From NCBI GenBank assembly GCA_964600785.1, contig CAZRKH010000077.1, positions 1-30,700 on the forward strand: a stretch of 30,700 nucleotides of DNA. The letters run 5' to 3'. A program made the position numbers and the translations under genes. The notes below the pieces were generated by a model. It saw only the letters and a list, made by a program, of their open reading frames with translations, ran no database searches and was not told the origin of the DNA. The stretch is from M30B53 sp964600785. Its GTDB lineage: Bacteria; Planctomycetota; Planctomycetia; Pirellulales; UBA1268. This document shows positions 15,019 through 22,700 of this stretch, one piece after another. Every line of letters starts with the position of its first letter. The stretch's first letter is position 1.

Positions 15019-15546
15019 ATGGTCGGTTCCGGTGTCGATCTCAATTCATTCATCAGGGCGGTGCCCGACTTCCCCAAGCCGGGCGTCATGTTTCGTGACA
15101 TCACGCCCCTGCTCGGCGACTCGGCGGCGTTGTCGGCGGCGATCGAGCGACTGGCCGAGCCGTGGCAGGGCGGCCAGATCGACCTGATCGCCGCGGTCGA
15201 GGCGAGAGGCTTTCTCTTCGCGATCCCGATGGCGATGGCTCTGGGCGTGGGCGTGGTGCCGGTCCGCAAGCCGGGCAAACTGCCGGCCGACACGCTGGCC
15301 TACGAATATGAACTGGAGTACGGCAGCGACACTCTCGAGATGCACCGCGATGGCGTCTCGGCCGGGGCGAGGGTGCTCGTGGTCGACGACGTCTTGGCCA
15401 CCGGCGGCACGGCGGCGGCCTGCATGAAACTGCTCGATTCGGCCGGGGCGAAGGTGGCCGGCTCGTCGTTTCTCGTCGAGATCGAACCGCTCGGGGGTCG
15501 GGAGCGTCTCGCACCCCACCGGGTGGAGAGCGTGCTGGTCTACTGA
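15019..15546 (+). CDS. apt: Adenine phosphoribosyltransferase
   Basis: 175 residues, matching the family length of about 170-180. It converts adenine and PRPP to AMP in cytoplasmic purine salvage. Diagnostic blocks in order: FIRAVPDFPKPGVMFRDITP, AAVEARGFLFAIPMAMALGV, VPVRKPGKLPADT, YELEYGSDTLEMH (base-binding hood), and the PRPP loop VLVVDDVLATGGT. The frame is open further upstream, but homology begins after ATG 15019, which has GAGG at 15007-15010, 8 bases before it. The mnmA gene starts 21 bases after the stop, so the two are probably one transcript. Confidence 0.95.
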   Translation: MVGSGVDLNSFIRAVPDFPKPGVMFRDITPLLGDSAALSAAIERLAEPWQGGQIDLIAAVEARGFLFAIPMAMALGVGVVPVRKPGKLPADTLAYEYELEYGSDTLEMHRDGVSAGARVLVVDDVLATGGTAAACMKLLDSAGAKVAGSSFLVEIEPLGGRERLAPHRVESVLVY

Positions 15547-15567
15547 GCGGGTGAGCGGGCCGACACG

Positions 15568-16650
15568 ATGACCAGAGTCGTGATGGCGATGTCCGGCGGG
15601 GTCGATTCGAGTGTGGCCGCGGCGATGCTCGTCGAGGCCGGCCACGAGGTCGTGGGGGTCTTCATGCGGCATGGCTCCCCGGTGATGGCCGGATCACTGC
15701 CGGTTGTCGATGCCGGCGGCAAGCAGGGCTGCTGCAGCGTCGCCGATGCCCTCGATGCCCGGCGAGTGGCCGACCGGCTGGGCATCCCGCTCTATCCGCT
15801 CGACCTGAGCGAACAATTCGAGGGGATCATCGACTACTTTACCACCGAGTATGGCCGCGGCCGGACGCCGAACCCCTGCGTGCGGTGCAACACCTGGCTG
15901 AAGTTCGGAAAGCTCTTCGACTACGCCGATGCGATCTCGGCCAGCCACGTGGCCACCGGCCATCATGCCAGGCTCGTCGCCGCAGGCGATGGTGTGGCCC
16001 TGCATCGCGGCCGTGACCGCGGCAAGGATCAGTCGTACGTGCTTTTCGAGGTGGGGGCGAAGCGGCTCGGCCGGATGCTTCTGCCGGTGGGCGAGTGCAC
16101 CAAGCAGGAGGTCCGGCAGCGGGCGGCCGAGCTCGGCCTGGCCACCGCCGACAAGCCGGACAGTCAGGAGATCTGCTTCGTGGCCCCGGGCCGTCATGCC
16201 GAACTGGTGGCCGACCGGCTGGGAGGCTCGCGGGCCGGCACGATCGAGTCGGCCGACGGCACGCTGCTTGGCCGCCACGAAGGGATCGAGCGGTTCACCG
16301 TCGGCCAGCGGGCCGGACTGGGCATCGCCACCGGCCGCCGGCTCTACGTGCTGCGGATCGATGCCGGGGCGAGACGGGTGGTCGTTGGCGAGCGAAGCGA
16401 ACTACCGACGCAAACGTGCACGTTCAGCGGCGGCGGCTGGATGGTGGATGCCCCCCGCGAGCCCCTGCGGTGCCTGGTCCAGTGCCGGGCCACCCAGCCG
16501 GAGGCGGAGGCGGTGGTCACGCCCCTGGGGCAGGACCGCTTCGCCGTGGAGTTCACCGCGGCCGAGCCCACCGCCACGATCTCGCCGGGGCAGGCCGCCG
16601 TCTGCTACGACCGCGAGCGGCTGCTCGGGGGCGGCTGGATCGAGGGCTAG
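15568..16650 (+). CDS. mnmA: tRNA-specific 2-thiouridylase MnmA
   Basis: 360 residues. MnmA activates the wobble uridine (U34) of Lys, Glu and Gln tRNAs with ATP and inserts sulfur. The PP-loop is MSGGVDSSVAAAML (8-21). PNPCVRCN holds the catalytic Cys104, and SQEICF holds the partner Cys203. KDQSYVLFEV and GQRAGLGIATGRRLYV belong to the tRNA-contacting and beta-barrel regions. Near residues 34-56 it has GSPVMAGSLPVVDAGGKQG before CCS, where many homologues have a shorter Trp-containing segment. I recall similar insertions in planctomycete MnmA. Length and motifs are otherwise normal and the ATG is unambiguous. Confidence 0.95.
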   Translation: MTRVVMAMSGGVDSSVAAAMLVEAGHEVVGVFMRHGSPVMAGSLPVVDAGGKQGCCSVADALDARRVADRLGIPLYPLDLSEQFEGIIDYFTTEYGRGRTPNPCVRCNTWLKFGKLFDYADAISASHVATGHHARLVAAGDGVALHRGRDRGKDQSYVLFEVGAKRLGRMLLPVGECTKQEVRQRAAELGLATADKPDSQEICFVAPGRHAELVADRLGGSRAGTIESADGTLLGRHEGIERFTVGQRAGLGIATGRRLYVLRIDAGARRVVVGERSELPTQTCTFSGGGWMVDAPREPLRCLVQCRATQPEAEAVVTPLGQDRFAVEFTAAEPTATISPGQAAVCYDRERLLGGGWIEG

Positions 16651-16655
16651 CCCTC
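16642..16655. terminator. 14-bp palindrome over the mnmA stop codon
   Basis: GAGGGCTAGCCCTC is a perfect palindrome that includes the TAG stop and is followed by TTT. It may act together with the next hairpin. Confidence 0.4.
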
Positions 16656-16668
16656 TTTCAGGGCGATC

Positions 16669-16693
16669 TCTCCGGGCGGCTGCGGAGATTTTT
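16669..16693 (+). terminator. Rho-independent terminator after mnmA
   Basis: TCTCCG (16669-16674) pairs with CGGAGA (16683-16688) around an 8-base loop and is followed directly by TTTTT (16689-16693). The position, 19 bases after the mnmA stop, is typical. Confidence 0.65.
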
Positions 16694-16771
16694 GCGTGGG
16701 GCTCGACCCCGAACTAGTGTTGAGGGGCGGCGGTGAGGCCGTCGGGCCGGGCCGAATCCCGGCGAGCGATC

Positions 16772-16805
16772 CGTCCGCACGAACCACCCGTCCGCAGGAA
16801 CCACG
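16772..16805. repeat. 17-bp tandem duplication in the floA leader
   Basis: CGTCCGCACGAACCACC (16772-16788) is followed at once by CGTCCGCAGGAACCACG (16789-16805), 15 of 17 bases identical. It ends at the GAGGGA ribosome-binding site. Upstream, TTGCGT (16692-16697), 17 bases, then TAGTGT is a weak sigma-70 promoter candidate. Confidence 0.6.
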
Positions 16806-16813
16806 AGGGAATC

Positions 16814-17764
16814 ATGAACCCACAGGTCATGCTGGTTGTCGCCATCCTGCTGAGCATCACGGCCTTGGTGATGCTGCTGTTGGTCTTCAACTACGGTCAG
16901 CTCTGGTTTCAGGCCTATTGGTCGAAGGCGGCGGTCACCTTCCTCGAGCTGCTGGGCATGACACTGCGGAAGGTCAATGCCCGCACGATCGTGCAGGCCA
17001 ACATCATGGCTACCCAGGCCGCCATCGGACAGAACTGCCCGACCCGCAAGCTCGAGGCCCACTACCTTGCCGGCGGCGACGTGCCCCGCGTGATCCGGGC
17101 CCTGATCGCGGCCCACCGCGCCGACATCGATCTCGACTTTGACCGGGCCTGCGCGATCGACCTTGCCGGTCGCGACGTGCTCGACGCGGTGCAGACGAGC
17201 GTCAACCCGAAGGTCATCGACTGCCCCGATCCCTCCAGCGGCAAGACCTTCCTCTCAGCGGTTGCCAAGAACGGCGTGGAGCTTCGGATCCGGGCCCGGG
17301 TGACGGTGCGAACCAACCTCCAGCAGCTCATCGGCGGAGACACCGAGGAGACGATCATCGCCCGCGTCGGCGAGGGCATCATCACCTCCATCGGTTCCTC
17401 CGAGACGCACTTCGCCGTGATGGAGCATCCCGACCAGATCTCGAAGGCCGTGCTCGAGCGGGGGCTCGACGCCCAAACCGCCTTCCAGATCGTCTCGATC
17501 GACATCGCCGACATCGACATCGGCGAGAACATCGGGGCCCGGCTGCAGGCCGACCAAGCCGAGGCCGACACCCGCGTGGCCCAGGCCAAGGCCGAGGAGC
17601 GTCGGGCCTTCGCGATCGCCCGCGAGCAGGAAATGAAGGCGGCCACCGCCGAGAACCGGGCGGGGCTGCTCGAGGCGGAAGCACTCGTGCCCAAGGCGAT
17701 GGGCGATGCTTTCCGGGCCGGGAGGCTCGTGACGGCGGCCGCCGGCAACGGCCGGGCGGTCTGA
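16814..17764 (+). CDS. floA: Flotillin-like protein FloA (UPF0365)
   Basis: 316 residues from ATG 16814, with GAGGGA at 16805-16810 in front. An N-terminal membrane helix (about 5-27, MLVVAILLSITALVMLLLVF) is followed by the UPF0365/FloA body: GMTLRKVNARTIVQANIMATQAAI, LEAHYLAGGDVPRVIRALIAAHRADIDLDFDRACAIDLAGRDVL, the SPFH-like middle, and the Ala-Glu-rich coiled coil QADQAEADTRVAQAKAEERRAFAIAREQEMKA near the end. FloA forms membrane foci that organise lipid-protein microdomains. The usual NfeD partner is not adjacent. The ORF is open 27 codons further upstream, but that part holds the leader repeats and is not conserved-looking. Transcription is probably separate from mnmA because of the terminator. 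Confidence 0.93.
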   Translation: MNPQVMLVVAILLSITALVMLLLVFNYGQLWFQAYWSKAAVTFLELLGMTLRKVNARTIVQANIMATQAAIGQNCPTRKLEAHYLAGGDVPRVIRALIAAHRADIDLDFDRACAIDLAGRDVLDAVQTSVNPKVIDCPDPSSGKTFLSAVAKNGVELRIRARVTVRTNLQQLIGGDTEETIIARVGEGIITSIGSSETHFAVMEHPDQISKAVLERGLDAQTAFQIVSIDIADIDIGENIGARLQADQAEADTRVAQAKAEERRAFAIAREQEMKAATAENRAGLLEAEALVPKAMGDAFRAGRLVTAAAGNGRAV

Positions 17765-17952
17765 TCGCCTGCCCGTTGGCCCCATATTTCCCCCATTGCC
17801 ACCGGGCATGGTGCCGTTTTCACCGATTGTGTGGGATCGGCAAATTCTGCCAAAGATTGCGGGCTGCGAATGCCGATTTCAATTTTTATCGGGTGGCATG
17901 CGCCAGGAAGGCGCAGCCGAGTCAGCAACGTCAGCGCGAGGGAGTGTGCGAC
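17765..17952. other. Intergenic region after floA
   Basis: Less GC-rich than its surroundings around 17815-17895. It contains a 6-bp dyad TGCGCC/GGCGCA (17899-17904, 17910-17915) and probably the promoter of the next small gene. No clear -35/-10 pair could be assigned. Confidence 0.4.
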
Positions 17953-18195
17953 ATGGCCATGCGGAAACTGCGAATCTACAACGGTCCCGAGTACCGTTCC
18001 CCGGCGTCACTGCTCGGCCGCACCGAGGCAGACAACGTGTCGGTCTCACTCGGCGAAATCCTGCCGTTGCTTGCCGACGCGGTCGCAAGCAACCGCACCT
18101 GGCTGACTGACTTCGAGGACGATCCGGTCACGATTTCGACCGACCTCTACGACGTCCTCCAGGCCTACCGTCACTTTCGACGCCCCGGGGCTTAG
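17953..18195 (+). CDS. Small conserved planctomycete protein, function unknown
   Basis: 80 residues from ATG 17953, with a GAGGGAG purine run at 17938-17944. The core is MRKLRIYNGPEYRSPASLLG, then RTEADNVSVSLGEILPLLADAVASNRTWLTDFEDDPVTISTDLYDVLQAYRHFRRP. It is acidic in the second half, has no signal peptide or membrane helix, and looks like a compact soluble domain. I recall near-identical small proteins in other planctomycete genomes but no known function or Pfam name. The frame extends upstream to 17776, but that part is low in coding character. An XRE-cupin regulator follows after a 254-base gap. Confidence 0.7.
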   Translation: MAMRKLRIYNGPEYRSPASLLGRTEADNVSVSLGEILPLLADAVASNRTWLTDFEDDPVTISTDLYDVLQAYRHFRRPGA

Positions 18196-18224
18196 GGCCT
18201 TCGGTGCTCTCCGCGAGCGTGTCT

Positions 18225-18245
18225 GCGGCGGCAGCGTGCCGCCGC
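18225..18245 (+). terminator. Strong hairpin after the small conserved gene
   Basis: GCGGCGGCA (18225-18233) and TGCCGCCGC (18237-18245) form a perfect 9-bp stem with a GCG loop, 30 bases past the stop codon. There is no T-run, so it may be an mRNA 3'-end stabiliser or a Rho-assisted terminator. Confidence 0.45.
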
Positions 18246-18332
18246 GTCACCAATTCGCCACCGGCGGCGTCCCGGGCCCGGGCCGGGGGGAATGCTGCAT
18301 CCCACGCCCACCCGCCAGCTCGCTCCCCCCTT

Positions 18333-18361
18333 GAAGACGTACTTCTCTGGAGGTACTCTTC
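18333..18361. promoter_or_regulatory. Imperfect dyad upstream of the XRE-cupin gene
   Basis: GTACTTC-TCTG-GAGGTAC (18339-18356) is a dyad with 6 of 7 paired positions. It widens to GAAGA and TCTTC on the outside with a one-base offset. It lies about 90-115 bases before the regulator's start and could be its own operator. The remainder of 18196-18449 shows no gene. Confidence 0.4.
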
Positions 18362-18449
18362 ACGGCGGTTGTCGGAGTGTCCTCTGCGGCGGCTCGAGCC
18401 GTTGTGTCCCGTCTCTCGGCAGCTGAGCCGATTCCCCGCGAGCGTCCTC

Positions 18450-19184
18450 ATGACACCCCAAGTCAACCTCGCGGATCTGGGACGGCGGGCCAAGGCCTTG
18501 CGGCTTGCCAGGCAACTGACGCTCGACGATGTCGTCTCCCGCACCGACTTCACGGTGAGCTGGCTCTCCAAACTCGAGAACGGCCTGCTCACTCCGTCGC
18601 TCGAGGGTCTCGCCAGACTCGCCACGGCCCTCGACTGCGGTGTCGATGAACTCGTGGAAGGACTGCTGGCCTCCCCGCGGCACGTGGTCGTCGAGCGGGA
18701 CAACGGGCGGGTCGCCCCGCTGGGCAACGGCCGCAACGGCATCAAGGTCGAACATCTCGCCGACAGCTGGCGTGGCCGGTCGATGGATCCGGTGATCCTC
18801 CACCTCAAGCCGGGCCGGTTCCGCGAGGCTCCGATCAGCCACGAGGGCGAACGGTTTCTCTTCCTGCTCGCCGGCGAGGTCGATCTCGACTACGGCGGTG
18901 AACGTTTGCAGCTTCGCGAGGGCGACAGCAGCTATCTCGACGCGACGGTGCCCCATACCCTCACCAATCGCGGCCGCTCGACCGCCCGCGTGCTCTGCGT
19001 GGCCGTGCAGAACTCGGGAACCGCCCTTGCCGGTCTGCCGCGTCGCCGGCGATCGGCCGGGGTGGACGGGCCGAAAACAGTCTCGGGGGCCGCCGCCGAA
19101 TCGACCCGACTGCGACGCGGCAAGAAACCGTCCGCCCAGAAACCGTCCGCCCAGAAACCGTCCTCGAAGCGGCCGCCAGGCTGA
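18450..19184 (+). CDS. XRE-family transcriptional regulator with C-terminal cupin domain
   Basis: 244 residues. A helix-turn-helix of the XRE/HTH_3 type occupies about 8-70 (GRRAKALRLARQLTLDDVVSRTDFTVSWLSKLENGLLTPSLEGLARLATAL). A cupin_2 domain occupies about 110-185 (HEGERFLFLLAGEVDLDYGGERLQLREGDSSYLDATVPHTLTN), a likely ligand sensor. The Lys-Pro-Ser-Ala-Gln tail (about 225-244) is unstructured and encoded by tandem repeats. Such HTH-cupin proteins usually repress metabolic or stress genes in response to a small ligand. The target here is unknown, though a dyad at 18333-18361 suggests self-regulation. The ORF is open further upstream, but domain homology begins right after ATG 18450. Confidence 0.9.
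   Translation: MTPQVNLADLGRRAKALRLARQLTLDDVVSRTDFTVSWLSKLENGLLTPSLEGLARLATALDCGVDELVEGLLASPRHVVVERDNGRVAPLGNGRNGIKVEHLADSWRGRSMDPVILHLKPGRFREAPISHEGERFLFLLAGEVDLDYGGERLQLREGDSSYLDATVPHTLTNRGRSTARVLCVAVQNSGTALAGLPRRRRSAGVDGPKTVSGAAAESTRLRRGKKPSAQKPSAQKPSSKRPPG
19124..19163. repeat. 15-bp tandem repeats at the end of the XRE-cupin gene
   Basis: GAAACCGTCCGCCCA occurs at 19124-19138 and 19139-19153, with a partial third copy from 19154. The repeats keep frame and encode KPSAQ units of the basic tail. Confidence 0.75.
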
Positions 19185-19194
19185 TCGGCTGCGG

Positions 19195-19728
19195 TCAGGA
19201 AAGCGGCTTCTGCCAGAACTCGAGGTCGAGCCAGCGGTCGAACTTGCGGCCTGCCTCGCGGACCGTGCCGGCATGGGTGAAGCCGAGGGACCGGTGCAGT
19301 TCGCGGCTCGCCGTGTTGCCCGCCTCGATCCCGCCGACCATCAGGTGCATCCCCTGCCGGCGGGCCTCTTCGATGACCGCAGCCAGCAGCGCCCGGCCGA
19401 CACCCCGGCCGCGACTCTCGGCATGGACGTAGACACTGTGCTCGACCGTCAGCCGGTAGGCGGCGAACGGTCGGAAGCTGCCGTAGGTGGCGAAGCCGGC
19501 GAGCCGACCGGCCTCATCGACCGCACCGATCACCGGTAGCCCCGCCGACTGCTTGGCATCTAGCCAGGCAGCGACTGTCTCATATGAGCGGGGCTCGTAT
19601 TCGAACAGGGCCGCCGAGGTGAGGATCACCTCGTTGAAAATCTCGCGGATCGCCGCCACATCGTCCCGCAAGCACTCCCGTAGCATGGGCGGACCGGGGT
19701 GCCGGGTATCGCTGGTGGATGAAGCCAT
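19195..19728 (-). CDS. GNAT N-acetyltransferase, phosphinothricin-acetyltransferase-like
   Basis: 177 residues from ATG 19728. Motifs fit the Pat/Bar-type GNAT group: LRECLRDDVAAIREIFNEVI, TSAALFEYEPRS, IGAVDEAGRLAGFATYGSFRPFAAYRLTVEHSVYVHAESRGRGVGRALL (acetyl-CoA loop RGRGVGRAL) and a closing HRSLGFTHAGTVREAGRKFDRWLDLEFWQK. Relatives acetylate amino groups of amino-acid-like compounds such as methionine sulfoximine. The real substrate is unknown. The gene begins right after the five-sulfatase gene: GGGGAG (19748-19743) abuts the sulfatase TGA and serves as ribosome-binding site. A GTG at 19743 overlapping that stop is an alternative start. It is likely co-transcribed with the sulfatase. Confidence 0.9.
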   Translation of the reverse strand: MASSTSDTRHPGPPMLRECLRDDVAAIREIFNEVILTSAALFEYEPRSYETVAAWLDAKQSAGLPVIGAVDEAGRLAGFATYGSFRPFAAYRLTVEHSVYVHAESRGRGVGRALLAAVIEEARRQGMHLMVGGIEAGNTASRELHRSLGFTHAGTVREAGRKFDRWLDLEFWQKPLS

Positions 19729-19739
19729 GCTGCCGCCTG

Positions 19740-22700
19740 TCACTCCCCGCCGAGGAATACGGAGGTGGTCGTGGGGCGATGGCCGATGCGGTGGGTCTGC
19801 ACCTCGAGAAACCGGCGGTCCGCCGGCAGTTCCAGCGGGCCGGTGGCGACCCGCCAGGGACCGGAAAGCTGCTTCTGCCTGCCGGCCCGGTAGCCGATCG
19901 ACGCCCCGGAATCATCACAGGAGAGCCGTACCAGGTAGGCCATCCCCTGGCCCCGGCTCACGGCCCGCTGGTCGATCCGTGCGGCCGGCGTGGCGGGCTG
20001 CCGGCCCTCGGGAGGCCAGATCTTCTCCTCGACGAGCCGCGTCTCGGGCAGCACGAAGCCGAGGTCGCCGGTGTCGGCAATCCAGGCCTCGAGATGCCCG
20101 CGAAGGCGGGCGAGCCGCTCACGGTGCTCGGGAGCATCAATCAAATTTTCTACTTCCCAAGGATCCTGCGTTGCGTCGTACAACTCCTCCGCCGGCCGGC
20201 TCGTCGCAGCCAGCTGCCACTGCTCGGGCCGCTGCGGGCCGGTCTCCTCGAGCCGGTAGAGATCGGCCATCATCGGCAGCTGCTCCCGATAGGCGTTGCG
20301 GATCATGTACGGCAGGTCGACCAGATAGTTTCGTGTGTAGCGGTAGCGGCCATCGGAGACGCTCCGCACCCGGTCGTAGACCGAATCAAAGCGGTCGGCA
20401 TTGGCATAGGCATGCCCGCGGCGGTAGTCGTTCCGCTCGGTGGCAAAGGGGCCGAGGAAGGCCGTGCCGTCGAGCCGGCTGTCCGGCTCGAGGCCCGCCA
20501 GCGAGAGCACCGACGGCCCGAAGTCGACGAAGCTCACCACGCGGCTCTCGCGGCTTCCGGCGACCTTCGCTCCTGGGAGCCGCACGAGCAGCGGCACTCG
20601 CAGGCCGGTATCGAAGCAGGACCGCTTGCCCCGTGGCAGCCCCACGCCATGGTCGCTGAAGAAAAACACCACCGTGCTCTCCAGCAGCCCCGCCTCCTCG
20701 AGTTCATCGATCCTCTCCCCGGCCCAGCGATCCATCGCGGCGATGTTGTCGTAGGTGCGGGCCACGGCATCGCGGACCGCCGGCGTGTCGGGATAGAAAG
20801 GGGGCAGCGGCACGTCCCGCGGAGCGACGGCCTGTGGCCGGCGTCGTGACTTCGCAAAGGCCTGGCTCTCGTGGGTGCCGGTGTAGTTGAAGACCGCGAA
20901 GAAGGGCTGGCCCTCGCCGCGGTTTTTCCAGTGGGCCTTTTTGCTCGATTCATCCCAGACGGTGACCGGCTCCCGAAACTGGTAGTCCTTCTTGGCGTTG
21001 TTGGTGCAGTAATAGCCCGCCGCCCGCAGCCGCTCGGGAAAACACCGCACGAAGGCCGGCGGCAGGCCCTCGTAGCCGGGAATCCCCCGGTAGGCATCAG
21101 GGTCGCTTGCCAGGGCGGCCTTGCTCGGGGAGCCATTTCGCATCTGCATCGTGCCGATGCGGGTGCAGAACATTCCGGTGATCAGCGAAGAGCGGGCCGG
21201 GGCACAGACCGGCGAGGTGGCGAAGGCGTTCTCGTAGACCACGCCCTCTCGGGCGAGCCGGTCGAGGTTGGGCGTGGGCACGGTGGTGTCGCCGTAGGGA
21301 CCGATCCAGGGGCTCATGTCCTCCACCGAGAGCCAGACAATGCTCGGCCTCGGCGTGTCCCCGGCAGGAGTCGTGCTGGAAGTCTTGGCCGAATTCTTGT
21401 CCAGCGGCTTGGGCTTGTGTGGCTTGCCGTCCGAAGCGGTCTTGAACAGCGGAACGGGGTGTGCCACGCGGCCCTCGGCGCGGCGGCCGGCCGGAGCCGG
21501 GCCGGCCAGTTCAGCCCTCATCGATTCGGCCAGACCCAGCAGTCGCTCGACCACCTGCGGGTGGGCCGCGGCAAGGTTCTCCCGTTCGCCAAGATCCGCG
21601 TCGAGGTCGTAGAGCCGGGGGGCCTCCGGCGAGGCGGCCACCGGCGTGCGGCTCGGGCCGGGATGCTCAACCTGCGGTGCGATCGTGAGCTTCCAGCGGC
21701 CCTCGCGGACCGCCTGCAGCTCTGTGCGGTGAAAGTAGTAGTGGGCCTCGCGGGGCGAAGACTCTGATTCGCCCTGCAGCAGGCCGGAAAGATCCCGCCC
21801 GTCGACGACCGGGCTGGCAGGGAGGCTTCCGCCGGCGAGGCTGACGAAAGTCGGCAGGAGGTCGATCGTGCCGGCCACCGCGTCGCAGGAGCTGCCCGGG
21901 GCGATCGTGCCGGGCCACCAGCAGATCGTGGGCACCCGCACACCCCCTTCCCAGGTGCTGCCTTTGCTGCCCCGCAGCGGACCGGCCGAGCCGCCGTCGG
22001 CACCCTTGATCGTCCAGGGCCCGTTGTCGCTGGTGAAGACCACCAGCGTGTTCTCGGCCAGGCCCCGCTCGCGAAGCGTCTCGAGCACCCGGCCCACGCT
22101 CCAGTCGACCTCCTGCACCCAGTCGCCGTAGCGGCCGTTGTCGCTGGTGCCGGCGAACCGCTCACCGGGATGGATCGGCACATGAACCGCCGTGTGCGGC
22201 AGGTAGAGGAAGAAGGGCCTGCCCTGCTCGTGCGACTGCTCGATGAACCGTACCGCCTCGTCGGTGCACCGCTCGACGATTCGTCGCTGGTCTTCGTCGG
22301 TGAGCAGTTCGATCACCGAATCGTTCCGCAGCAGCGGCACCACCCGCTGGCCCGTCTTCGCGGAGACCCGCTGCATGTCGTTGGAATAGGGGATGCCGAA
22401 GGAGCGATCGAAGCCCTGCCGGCCAGGGAGGAAGGCCGGCTGGTCGCCCAGATGCCACTTGCCGATCGCCGCGGAGGTGTAGCCCTGCCGCCGCAGCCGC
22501 TCGGCGATCGTCATCTCCGCCGGGTTGAGGCCGCGGCCCGACTCGGGGCCGTAGACCCATGTGGTGCCCGTTCGCGGGCCGTAGCAGCCGGTCAACAGCT
22601 GGGCCCGCGAGACCGAGCAGACGGGAGCCGCATAGAAGCTCGTGAACCGCATCCCCTCGGCGGCCATCCGGTCGAGGGCGGGGGTTTTCTGGGCGGAGGC

